This document shows positions 1 through 6,708 of a stretch of 7,674 bases of DNA, one piece after another. A program made the translations under genes and the position numbers. The stretch lies in the NCBI GenBank assembly GCA_041658405.1, contig JBBAAG010000114.1:1-7674 (forward strand), read 5' to 3'. This DNA is from Elusimicrobiota bacterium. GTDB lineage: Bacteria > Elusimicrobiota > UBA5214 > JBBAAG01. Position 1 is the stretch's first letter. Each line of letters begins with the position of its first letter. The notes beneath the pieces are model-generated. The model had not been told where the DNA came from. It did no database searches and was given only the letters and a program-made list of their open reading frames with translations.

Positions 1-1
1 A

Positions 2-3000
2 ATAGGCAAGATTGAGTACTACGTTAACGGTGTTTTAAGAAACACAATAACCAACCCCGTAGTCCAGCCCATAGCGTCAGTGGGTTGCAGCGAAAGTTAT
101 AGCTGGGCTACCCTCGCAGAAATTGATGGGCAGTATAGTCTAAAAACAAAGGTATACGATAAACTCGGTAATACCGCGGATAGCGCAGTACCTACAGTTG
201 TGGTGAACAACAACGTATTGGATATCCGTAATACCGGCATAAGCCCCGCGGAGTTTAACCCCACCCTCGGGCAGGTGACAAATATTTACTACGAACTAAC
301 TGAACACTGTAAGGCTGTGACTATAAGAATTAAAGGCGGGAGTATTGTTGGCGAACTTAAACTCGTGGATTCTATAGCACAGCCCGGTGGGATAAAGAAA
401 CTGTCCTGGGATGGGAAAGACGGTACTGGACAGCAGGTAGCAAACGGGATATACAGTTGTGTAATCACCGCAGAAAGTTATGCGAACGAAGTGAAGCCTG
501 CGACGATTGGCAATATAAAAGTTTCTGCCGGGCTACCGGTTATCACAAACGTATCAACCGATGGTATACTTGAGCGTTCAGCCGGCGAAACAACCGTGGA
601 GGTTAACTACACGATTTCCTTACCCGCAGGGATAACGACAACAAGTGTTACTGAACAAATCCTTGATATATCAAACACAGTGGTAAAATCAGCGGTGTAC
701 TCTTCCCGCGCAGGGGGGAGTTATGTGTTCACATGGGACGGGAAGTACGATAGTACCGGCATAAACGCTGGGGAAGGCGTGTACTCATACCGTATAACAG
801 TAGGTAAAGGCACGGATAAAACGTCTGTATCCGGGAGTATTACGGTAATACAAACCAATACGCAGGTAGCGGTAAGCGCCGAGCCTGCGCCGGTAGTGAC
901 ATTAATGTATAACTCCGCAGCGCCGGTGATAACCGTCACCGCGCCAAGCGAGGAACAAGAATCTCAGGCATTACTCTCAATCCGCATGGGTGATGAACAA
1001 CAATTCCTGCAAAGCACGATTTATGATATCAACCCTGACGGTACGGTGTTTACTACCCCGGCATTACTGATGTTTGACTACGACCCGATGTTGTACGGCG
1101 ATAAACTCAAGGTGTATAAGTACGTCTTACACCCCGAGGGTACCTACCAGTGGGTTGAACTTCCCAACCAGTACGTTGATACGCTGAACCACAGGATCGT
1201 AGCGGAGGTAACCTCGTTATCATTATACGCGATACTAACCTGTTATGACGACACACCGCCGGAAATAACGGATGTTGCAGCGGTACCCCAGGTATTTTCA
1301 CCTAACTCAGACGGTGTGAGCGATACCACAACACTGGAATACAAGTTGACCGACAATTTTGCGGCATTCATCCCGAAAGTAAGTATCGCAGTATTTGATA
1401 ACGCCAACCAGTTAGTAAGGGCATTGGTAGAAAACACGCGGCGTGATCTTGGTGTGAACACCGAATCCTGGGATGGGAAAGATAATAGCGGTAACACAGT
1501 CCCCAATGGCGTGTACACATACACAATCACTGCAACGGATAAGAGTAACAACACGTGTGTCCCGCATAGCGGAACTGTAAAAATTGACCTTACCCCGCCG
1601 GTTAGCAGTGTATCCCTTGGAGGTCCAAGCCATATCGAAGGGGATAGGATGTTTGTATCAAGCGAAACTGCGGTTACATTAGTTTCCAATGATCCTGTGG
1701 TGAACAACGTGTCATCAGGGGTTGGAGAAACTTGGTATGCAATAGGTATTTCAACTGAATACACAAAATTTGAAGTACCGTTATCATTTACGACCGAAGG
1801 CGAGGTTGTGCTGCACTACTACGCTGTAGACAACGTTGGCAACCGCGAAGAGGTTAAGTCTAATAATATTACAGTAGACAACACCCCGCCGGTAACGAGT
1901 TTATGCTACGGCAGCCAATCGTACCCGCTTGACGGTATGACAATGATAAACACAGGCACGCCGTTGATGTTTAGCGGGGAAGACACGATTTCTGGCATAA
2001 CCACAACGTACTACTCAATAGATATGGGGGAGTACATAGAGTATAGCGACGCTTTGACACTCACCGAAGGGCAACACACGGTTAAGTGGTACAGCGTAGA
2101 CTACGCAGGTAACATTGAAGCTGTGAAAGAACAACAACTTGCGGTACTCAACAACGCAGCGTATGCGTTAATGTCTAGTGGCGAGGTAACCCTCAATGGC
2201 GGGAGCAGTGTTACCGGCTCAATCCTTACGAACACTGTGTTAACACTCAATGGTACCGGCGGTGTGGACGGCGACGTTATAGCGCAATCCATCAAACGTT
2301 CACCCAAGAACACGAATATCTCGGGGACTGTTACTATAACCACCGAGACGGTGAACACCGAACCGTTCAACCTGGCAGGTGTTTATGAACAAGTAAAACA
2401 AACGAATGATAACGCAACAATCGGGCTTACGTTAAAAGGCGTGAACCCAGTAGACAAAACCGGCTCTTTGGTAGTGCGTTCCGGCGACGTGCTAACGCTA
2501 TCTGCGGGAACATACTACTTTACCGCGATAAATCTCTCTGGTAACGCTGTAGTAAAGATAGACAGCGAAAACGGTAGTGTTGGAATATTTGTCACAGGCA
2601 AGGTTATGGTTGACGGTACAGCGAAACTCAACCCTGACAATGACAAGTACGCACTTGCGTTGTACTGCCATAACGTTACGGATAACAAAATATTGGTCAA
2701 CGGCACAATTTGCGGGACAATATACGCTCCGAAATACGACCTTGTGATGGACGGCAACGGTATGATCACGGGTAATGCGTGTATCGCTTCTGCGGTACTC
2801 AACGGCAAGGCAAGCGTAGTTGGGCCGGTAGTAACCCCGCCGGAAGCAGATGCTGCAGGTTCACGGTTTGGTATGATGACAAACGATACTGCAGCGTTGG
2901 AAGCAGAAATCGCGAACCTCAACTTTAAGCCTGGGGAGAAAATTATTACACCCAACCATGACGGGAGAAACGATAATGCAACCTTCAGCGGGATAACACG

Positions 3001-3211
3001 GTACTTAAGTATACGGTTAATGCAAGGCCGGGAAGAAAACGTTGACGTAACAATCTGTGACCTCTCGGGCAGAGTGGTACGGCGTATATCCAACCCATCC
3101 GGCTGGGACGGTACTGACGACAACGGCACGCCCGTCGCTAACGGCGTATACATTTACCAGTTCAAGGCGAACGGCAAACTGGTCACCGGCAGTGTTGTAG
3201 TGGCGAAATAA
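2..3211 (+). CDS. Large multidomain surface protein with FlgD-like Ig and OmpL47-like modules, 3' part
   Basis: The frame is open from base 2, so the gene starts left of the window. 1069 residues are visible (residue 1 = bases 2-4). A GTG at 80 lies inside an Ig-like domain and is not a believable start. Visible modules: an Ig-like piece at 1-75; a FlgD-like Ig at about 80-170 (FNPTLGQVT ... WDGKDGTGQQVANGIYS); a second at about 180-285 (TWDGKYDSTG ... GVYSYRITV); a ZU5-like beta domain at about 312-414; a third FlgD-like Ig at about 425-526 (FSPNSDGVSDTT ... WDGKDNSGNTVPNGVYTY); two OmpL47-like modules at about 527-716, each opening with TPPV and ending near VDxxGNxE; a DUF7305-like segment at about 720-942; and a terminal FlgD-like module at about 977-1069 (ITPNHDGRND ... 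WDGTDDNGTPVANGVY). No enzyme motif was seen. It is probably an extracellular or outer-surface structural or adhesive protein. The C-terminal module resembles the tails used as anchoring or secretion signals in Bacteroidetes-like systems, but that role is inferred. GC is about 50%, unlike the genes from 3717 on. Confidence 0.9.
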   Translation: MGKIEYYVNGVLRNTITNPVVQPIASVGCSESYSWATLAEIDGQYSLKTKVYDKLGNTADSAVPTVVVNNNVLDIRNTGISPAEFNPTLGQVTNIYYELTEHCKAVTIRIKGGSIVGELKLVDSIAQPGGIKKLSWDGKDGTGQQVANGIYSCVITAESYANEVKPATIGNIKVSAGLPVITNVSTDGILERSAGETTVEVNYTISLPAGITTTSVTEQILDISNTVVKSAVYSSRAGGSYVFTWDGKYDSTGINAGEGVYSYRITVGKGTDKTSVSGSITVIQTNTQVAVSAEPAPVVTLMYNSAAPVITVTAPSEEQESQALLSIRMGDEQQFLQSTIYDINPDGTVFTTPALLMFDYDPMLYGDKLKVYKYVLHPEGTYQWVELPNQYVDTLNHRIVAEVTSLSLYAILTCYDDTPPEITDVAAVPQVFSPNSDGVSDTTTLEYKLTDNFAAFIPKVSIAVFDNANQLVRALVENTRRDLGVNTESWDGKDNSGNTVPNGVYTYTITATDKSNNTCVPHSGTVKIDLTPPVSSVSLGGPSHIEGDRMFVSSETAVTLVSNDPVVNNVSSGVGETWYAIGISTEYTKFEVPLSFTTEGEVVLHYYAVDNVGNREEVKSNNITVDNTPPVTSLCYGSQSYPLDGMTMINTGTPLMFSGEDTISGITTTYYSIDMGEYIEYSDALTLTEGQHTVKWYSVDYAGNIEAVKEQQLAVLNNAAYALMSSGEVTLNGGSSVTGSILTNTVLTLNGTGGVDGDVIAQSIKRSPKNTNISGTVTITTETVNTEPFNLAGVYEQVKQTNDNATIGLTLKGVNPVDKTGSLVVRSGDVLTLSAGTYYFTAINLSGNAVVKIDSENGSVGIFVTGKVMVDGTAKLNPDNDKYALALYCHNVTDNKILVNGTICGTIYAPKYDLVMDGNGMITGNACIASAVLNGKASVVGPVVTPPEADAAGSRFGMMTNDTAALEAEIANLNFKPGEKIITPNHDGRNDNATFSGITRYLSIRLMQGREENVDVTICDLSGRVVRRISNPSGWDGTDDNGTPVANGVYIYQFKANGKLVTGSVVVAK
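2158..2825 (+). other. DUF7305-like beta-rich domain inside the large surface protein
   Basis: Residues about 720-942 of the surface protein form a segment of regular short beta repeats quite unlike the flanking Ig modules. It opens with GEVTLNGGSSVTGSILT. Its core reads VLTLSAGTYYFTAINLSGNA, then KIDSENGSVGIFVTGKV, then LVNGTICGTIYAPKYDLVMD and GNGMITGNACIASAVLNG. The pattern 'sGtYyf ... lsGna ... gsv.iyv.G ... nG.i.GtiyAPn ... lnG.g.i.G...a..i.lnG' is the one I associate with the DUF7305 or PilX-associated beta-solenoid type domain found in surface proteins and pseudopilin-linked proteins. The assignment is from memory of the pattern and not from a search. Confidence 0.6.
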
Positions 3212-3215
3212 TATC

Positions 3216-3222
3216 AAGGGGG
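3216..3222 (+). promoter_or_regulatory. Ribosome binding site of the 42-residue gene
   Basis: AAGGGGG lies 9 bases before the ATG at 3232. A closer ATG at 3228 gives only 11 codons before a stop, so 3232 is the better start. The site lies immediately after the stop of the large surface protein gene, which suggests that the two genes share a transcript. Confidence 0.6.
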
Positions 3223-3231
3223 AAACAATGT

Positions 3232-3360
3232 ATGGCAAAAACAAAAACCTCAACGTATGTTAAACAAAGACAAAAGATTGTTCCTGTTAGAGGGTATACA
3301 AAAAAAGTTGGAGGACATAGAATTAGAGTTAAAGGACATCGGAGATCAACGCCAAACTAA
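3232..3360 (+). CDS. Small basic protein with GYTKKVGGHRIRVKGHRR motif (42 aa)
   Basis: This ATG-to-TAA frame of 42 residues begins MAKTKTSTYVKQRQKIVPV, continues GYTKKVGGHRIRVKGHRR and ends STPN. It is very rich in Lys and Arg, has almost no acidic residues and has no signal peptide or membrane segment, so it should be cytoplasmic, possibly nucleic-acid binding. The AAGGGGG ribosome binding site is well placed, and the gene starts 20 bases after the upstream stop, as expected for a co-transcribed gene. The 'GYT(R/K)K..G..V(R)..H.R' pattern resembles a short motif seen in many unannotated small proteins and in phage or mobile-element proteins. I cannot give it a function. The composition and the ribosome binding site make chance unlikely despite the short length. 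Confidence 0.65.
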   Translation: MAKTKTSTYVKQRQKIVPVRGYTKKVGGHRIRVKGHRRSTPN

Positions 3361-3453
3361 AGATTTAATTTAAGTGCAAGGTTTTAGAAGGTATAACGGA
3401 TAGTTTTTTAGAAGAAAACATGGTTAACGTCGTACCTAAAGTGTCTCGGAAGC

Positions 3454-3461
3454 AGGAGAGG
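3454..3461 (+). promoter_or_regulatory. Ribosome binding site before the tail-domain ORF
   Basis: AGGAGAGG lies 7 bases before the ATG at 3469 and 4 bases before the in-frame GTG at 3466. The spacing favours ATG 3469. The presence of a strong site means the tail fragment may still be translated, although it lacks the upstream domains found in its homologue. Confidence 0.5.
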
Positions 3462-3468
3462 TTTTGTG

Positions 3469-3687
3469 ATGAAGCCAGAAAGCGGCAGCACGTTGATAAA
3501 CATGGACATACTCAGCCAACCGGGCAGCATGAAGATATTGTGGTGGAACAAAATATACTGGCCGTCAAGTTTTACGTACTGTACCGATGTGATACCTGTT
3601 GCATATAACCAGAAACCTATTGAGAAGATTGGCGACCAAACGAGGTTATATTTTAAAAAAGGAAGTGTTGTTGAATATAAGGCTTAA
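3469..3687 (+). CDS. Stand-alone copy of the conserved WWNKIYWPSSFTYC tail domain, probable remnant
   Basis: This 72-residue frame runs from ATG 3469 to TAA 3685-3687. Nearly its whole length matches residues about 558-616 of the large exported protein encoded at 4810-6660. The shared core includes QPGSMKILWWNKIYWPSSF followed by TYCT-VIP, and both share a QTRLYF end. This copy then continues KKGSVVEYKA, whereas the downstream copy stops after LYF. It has no signal peptide, no Ig domains and no hydrolase domain, so it is most simply read as the surviving 3' end of an earlier copy of that gene. The frame is open upstream only to a TAG at 3409-3411, and the extra residues do not resemble the homologue. 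A good ribosome binding site and mostly synonymous differences from the other copy leave open that it is a real small protein. The function of the tail is unknown to me. Confidence 0.55.
   Translation: MKPESGSTLINMDILSQPGSMKILWWNKIYWPSSFTYCTDVIPVAYNQKPIEKIGDQTRLYFKKGSVVEYKA
3484..3597 (+). repeat. Direct repeat, copy A (tail-domain DNA)
   Basis: 114 bases align without gaps to 6490-6603. By hand count there are 12 mismatches, 8 of them in the first 32 bases. The inner 82 bases (3516-3597) differ at only 4 positions. Three of those 4 are synonymous (Lys AAG/AAA, Ile ATA/ATT, Tyr TAC/TAT) and one changes Asp to Gly. Confidence 0.9.
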
Positions 3688-3716
3688 AAATATTTAAGGG
3701 GGATAGGAATTATAGA

Positions 3717-4850
3717 ATGTTAAAATTGTCTCGTTTATTTAGGTTTGTCAAAATTATTTTATTATATTTGATTATAGAGACGATATTTATATCCCATATC
3801 GAATCTCAAGAATCTAAATTTATGGATGAAAACCCAAAAATACAAGAATTGTTGGAAAGAGAATTACCAAGCATAAGGACTGGTAATCCGGAAGAAAGAA
3901 ATAATGCTTTAGGAAAGTTAAAATTTGGGTTAATGACATTAGGGAATACGTGGCCCGGAAGAATATTCCCAAATCAAAAAACAAAAGAAATAATGTCTAA
4001 AGAATTAATTGACATAATTGAGACATTGAAAGGGAAAGATGAAATCACGAAAATGTCACGTTTATACATTATTGATATATTAACCAAACATGGAGGCGAC
4101 TTGTTATCCACAAAATATATTCTTAATATTTTTAAAGAAGGACCAAATGAGTTAAGAGAACGTGCTTTATCGCGATTAGGTAGTCCACATGGAGTTTATG
4201 GAGATGAAGTATTTAATGAGGTTAAGAAACTATGTGATAAGGGAATCATTCCTGAGGAAGAGCATGCCATATATCTCGATAGAGCTAGTAGAGAGAAAGG
4301 CCTACCGGAAGTGTTAAACATTTTAAAGACCACAAAAAACAGAAAAGCTTTTGTTAATGCATCAAAATCGTTACGGGACTATAAATATCTTCCATATGTA
4401 TTTGAACGCATTAAAGAATTTAAGTTAGATGAACCTAATACAGAATTCCCTTCTGTAAATTCAAAATTTAGTCCAGATGTTTCTTCTTGTATAGACAGAA
4501 AAAAGCTTAACCAATTTATAGAACAATCTGATGGTGAAGACCTTATAATGGCTTTAGAAGTAATAAATATGAGTAGCTCCTTTATGACCGATGAAATAGT
4601 TCCAATATTATTGAAAAAGATAGAACATGCGAATCCAAAAGTTAGGGAGATGTGTATTAACCCCTTGTTGATAGGTTCCCAACATCCTAATATAGATCAG
4701 CAACAGATTGTCAATATTTTAGAAAAAATAACAGAAAAAGAAAATGTTCTTAAAATAAAAGAAAAAATGATTGAAACAACAATAAAAATAAAGGAGTTTA
4801 TGTTAGAAAATGATAAAAGAAAAAATAAAGGTAAAAAAGAACCCAAGTAA
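3717..4850 (+). CDS. Exported HEAT-like alpha-solenoid protein
   Basis: This 377-residue protein has a basic N-terminus and one hydrophobic stretch (about residues 12-27, IILLYLIIETIFI in its core), which fits a signal peptide or an N-terminal membrane anchor. The rest is charged, predicted mainly helical and Leu/Ile/Lys/Glu-rich. Helix pairs have a HEAT-like look, clearest at 133-156 (YILNIFKEG then NELRERALSRLG) and 293-320 (IVPILLKKI then NPKVREMCINPLL). The last 40 residues are a Lys/Glu-rich helix or coiled coil. No catalytic motif is seen, so a protein-binding role in the periplasm or at the surface is inferred. The ATG at 3717 is preceded by AGGA (3705-3708) and AAGGGGG (3696-3702). 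The next gene starts inside its 3' end. The DNA is strongly AT-rich (16 G+C in the 60 bases 4561-4620), which contrasts with the surface protein gene upstream. Confidence 0.8.
   Translation: MLKLSRLFRFVKIILLYLIIETIFISHIESQESKFMDENPKIQELLERELPSIRTGNPEERNNALGKLKFGLMTLGNTWPGRIFPNQKTKEIMSKELIDIIETLKGKDEITKMSRLYIIDILTKHGGDLLSTKYILNIFKEGPNELRERALSRLGSPHGVYGDEVFNEVKKLCDKGIIPEEEHAIYLDRASREKGLPEVLNILKTTKNRKAFVNASKSLRDYKYLPYVFERIKEFKLDEPNTEFPSVNSKFSPDVSSCIDRKKLNQFIEQSDGEDLIMALEVINMSSSFMTDEIVPILLKKIEHANPKVREMCINPLLIGSQHPNIDQQQIVNILEKITEKENVLKIKEKMIETTIKIKEFMLENDKRKNKGKKEPK
4791..4796 (+). promoter_or_regulatory. Ribosome binding site inside the HEAT-like gene for the overlapping downstream gene
   Basis: AAGGAG lies 13 bases before the ATG at 4810, which is longer than usual. 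An in-frame TAG at 4804-4806 excludes any earlier start for the downstream gene, so ATG 4810 is fixed as the first possible start. The site lies within codons of the upstream gene, so translation of the two is probably coupled. Confidence 0.45.
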
Positions 4851-6660
4851 TTTTAAAAAAATTCATTGGTTATGTGTTTTTACTATTTTTTTGCAAATGC
4901 TATTTTCAACTCGGGTTCATTCTGCTGTTACAGGTAATGCAGTAGCGCAGGAAAGAGGAGATATTGAATTTCGGCAGTTGAATATACCTGTAGACGAACA
5001 TGGCGGAATTTATTGGTCTTATGGAACCGGCGATCCGACTAATAAAAACCATCATCTTATGACAGAATTAAGTGGACCAGTAGGATTTAATACAATTACT
5101 GTTCAATCATTTGTAGATGTATTCGGTTCTTATTACGGAGCATATACATTAAACGATATTAATTTAACCTTGCAGAAAAGACAGGCAATTATTAATACGG
5201 CTTTTGACGTTAGAAGTAAAATTCCCGCAATAACCTATGTATTAAATCCTATTAACCAATATATTGAGTGGGATGATAATTTGGGTGATTGTCCGGGAGT
5301 TCTTGAATTAAAAGAAATTGAAGCGATGCGTTCTGATGCTTATGTGGAATTTTGCTATGCAGAGAATAATGTTCCGATATTAACTTTAGGTAATAATATT
5401 AAAACTCAAACAGATTTAATGATATTTAAAGCTGGATCCCAACTTCTTTATCCCAGTGACCAGAGAAATAGGCTTCGAGCATCTTATATTGACAATCCTG
5501 AAATAACTGTTCTAAATGCAATTGATAATAATATAATTCTTGATAATTGTGTTGCGAATATAAAAAAAATAAAAATTAAAGTCAAAGATATATCTTCCGG
5601 TCCTTGGCGTTTAGAATTATGGCAAGGTAGCCCTTCAGAGGGTAACTGTTTAGGTGATAATAATCTAACCGCTGGTATTGTTGATAAATACATTTATACT
5701 TCCTCTGACAATGATCTTTCCGAATTAGATAATCTTGCAGATGGAAATTATACAATTCGTGCATATGATAGAGCAGGTAACGACACTCTTCACCAGTTTA
5801 AGATAGACACCACAAAACCAAAGGTACAGGTAAGAGAAGCGAAAGAAGATGTTTATAACAGTAGCAGTAAATCAATTTCCCCCCGCGGGCTGAGTGAATC
5901 AACCACAGTATATATCATGGTTACCGAGGAAACAAACGGCTCGGGGATAGACAAGATAAAGGTCTGGAAAGGAAAAGTTGATGTAGGAGAACTAATATTT
6001 AATAAAGAAATAGAAGGTTATGTTCAAAGCGATAATAATTTTGTTTACACAGTAACTGAGTGCCCAATATTTGTGCAAGTCTGGGACAAAGCTGGCAATA
6101 TTAATTTGTTTTATTTTGAAGTCAAAGATATGCGTCCACCGGAAGTTGTGGTAAGAGAGAGGGTAGGTAGCGAAGTTGGTGATATTATTTACCGAGGCGA
6201 GGTAACAGGGTCAACTACAGTTTATATTATGGTTGACGACGATAAATACGGTTCAGGAATAGACAAGATAGAAGTAAGGAAAGACAATCCAGATACCGGC
6301 GAAGCGATACTGCCATATCCTGACTATACGAATTACGGGCAAAGCCATACGTACAGTGTTACCAACTTGCCGGACAAAGGATTTATATATATCAAAGCAT
6401 GGGACAAAGCGGGTAACGTTACAACCTACGATTTTGAAGTAGACTCTATACACGAGTTGGAAACCAAACAACCAGACTTTATGGAGCCAGGCAGCGTGTT
6501 GACAAATATAGACACAATCAACCAACCGGGCAGCATGAAAATTTTGTGGTGGAACAAAATATACTGGCCGTCAAGTTTTACGTATTGTACCGGTGTGATA
6601 CCTATAGATAGCCAGCCCCGCGTTGAGAATATTGACAACCAAACGAGGTTATATTTTTAA
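4810..6660 (+). CDS. Exported protein: permuted NlpC/P60-like domain, three Ig-like domains and conserved tail
   Basis: The protein has 616 residues. A basic start and a hydrophobic core (about 18-33) end at VHSA, a good signal peptidase I site at about 39/40. Residues about 50-225 resemble a permuted NlpC/P60 (papain-like, YiiX-type) hydrolase: EHGGIYWSYG (63-72, H64 in the place of the first catalytic His), QKRQAIINTAF (122-132), GDCPGVLELKEI (159-170) and MRSDAYVEFCY (173-183). The usual nucleophile position in the last motif appears to be Ser175, with Cys182 nearby, so activity is uncertain. Three Ig-like domains follow at about 227-333, 337-439 and 440-545, each closing with (Y/W)D(R/K)AGN; the second and third are close copies. 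Residues about 558-616 are the conserved tail shared with 3469-3687. It overlaps the upstream HEAT-like gene by 41 bases, which suggests one operon. A secreted cell-wall or surface-acting protein is inferred. The front half is AT-rich and the back half is less so. Confidence 0.8.
   Translation: MIKEKIKVKKNPSNFKKIHWLCVFTIFLQMLFSTRVHSAVTGNAVAQERGDIEFRQLNIPVDEHGGIYWSYGTGDPTNKNHHLMTELSGPVGFNTITVQSFVDVFGSYYGAYTLNDINLTLQKRQAIINTAFDVRSKIPAITYVLNPINQYIEWDDNLGDCPGVLELKEIEAMRSDAYVEFCYAENNVPILTLGNNIKTQTDLMIFKAGSQLLYPSDQRNRLRASYIDNPEITVLNAIDNNIILDNCVANIKKIKIKVKDISSGPWRLELWQGSPSEGNCLGDNNLTAGIVDKYIYTSSDNDLSELDNLADGNYTIRAYDRAGNDTLHQFKIDTTKPKVQVREAKEDVYNSSSKSISPRGLSESTTVYIMVTEETNGSGIDKIKVWKGKVDVGELIFNKEIEGYVQSDNNFVYTVTECPIFVQVWDKAGNINLFYFEVKDMRPPEVVVRERVGSEVGDIIYRGEVTGSTTVYIMVDDDKYGSGIDKIEVRKDNPDTGEAILPYPDYTNYGQSHTYSVTNLPDKGFIYIKAWDKAGNVTTYDFEVDSIHELETKQPDFMEPGSVLTNIDTINQPGSMKILWWNKIYWPSSFTYCTGVIPIDSQPRVENIDNQTRLYF
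5818..6444 (+). repeat. Tandem pair of closely related Ig-like domains
   Basis: Residues 337-439 and 440-545 of the exported protein are tandem copies. Matching blocks are STTVYIMV, GSGIDKI(K/E)V, (V/T)GE, TVTECP versus SVTNLP, WDKAGN and (Y)(F/D)FEV. The similarity is also visible in the DNA, for example around the GSGIDKI codons. The first Ig-like domain (227-333) shares only the closing DRAGN signature. The region is noticeably richer in G+C than the first half of the gene. Confidence 0.7.
6490..6603 (+). repeat. Direct repeat, copy B (tail-domain DNA)
   Basis: This is the partner of 3484-3597, in the same orientation with start-to-start spacing of 3006 bases. It encodes the tail of the exported protein. 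Beyond 6603 the protein similarity continues to the QTRLYF end, where 20 bases again match exactly (ACCAAACGAGG followed by TTATATTTT). Confidence 0.9.
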
Positions 6661-6695
6661 TAAAGTAAAAGAGCATTAAAATATATCTAAAAAAT

Positions 6696-6702
6696 GGAGG
6701 GA
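6696..6702 (+). promoter_or_regulatory. Ribosome binding site deciding the start of the second HEAT protein
   Basis: GGAGGGA lies 6 bases before the ATG at 6709. The in-frame ATG at 6694 overlaps this site and has no ribosome binding site of its own, so 6709 (MKKLFLV...) is the start. Confidence 0.8.
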
Positions 6703-6708
6703 TTGTTT

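Noticed and set aside
80..82. GTG as start of the large surface protein
   Set aside because: The frame continues upstream to the window edge with Ig-like sequence (EYYVNGVLRNT) that joins the downstream strands, and no signal peptide follows the GTG.
1243..1764. Minus-strand ORF of 173 residues opposite the FlgD-like and OmpL47-like region
   Set aside because: It is antisense to well-supported modules, with no ribosome binding site or domain signature seen.
2515..3153. Long minus-strand ORF (212 residues) opposite the surface protein
   Set aside because: The + strand carries unmistakable DUF7305-like and FlgD-like modules here. The minus frame is low-complexity and hydrophobic-looking without family motifs, as expected for an antisense shadow of beta-rich coding DNA.
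3369..3397. Possible promoter (TATAAC at 3392-3397) before the tail remnant
   Set aside because: The -35 region at the proper spacing (TTTAAG) matches poorly, and AT-rich DNA yields such -10 boxes by chance.
3420..3608. 62-residue + strand ORF overlapping the tail remnant
   Set aside because: It runs in another frame across the tail-domain repeat, where the frame of 3469 shows synonymous conservation with the second copy. It has no recognisable features of its own and looks like a shadow.
3688..3716. Possible terminator between the tail remnant and the HEAT-like gene
   Set aside because: No stem-loop followed by a T run is visible here or in the gaps at 3361-3468 and 6661-6708. The genes look co-transcribed.
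6694..6708. Five-codon N-terminal extension (MEGLF) of the HEAT-repeat protein
   Set aside because: ATG 6694 overlaps the GGAGGGA ribosome binding site for ATG 6709, and starting at MKK gives a standard signal peptide.
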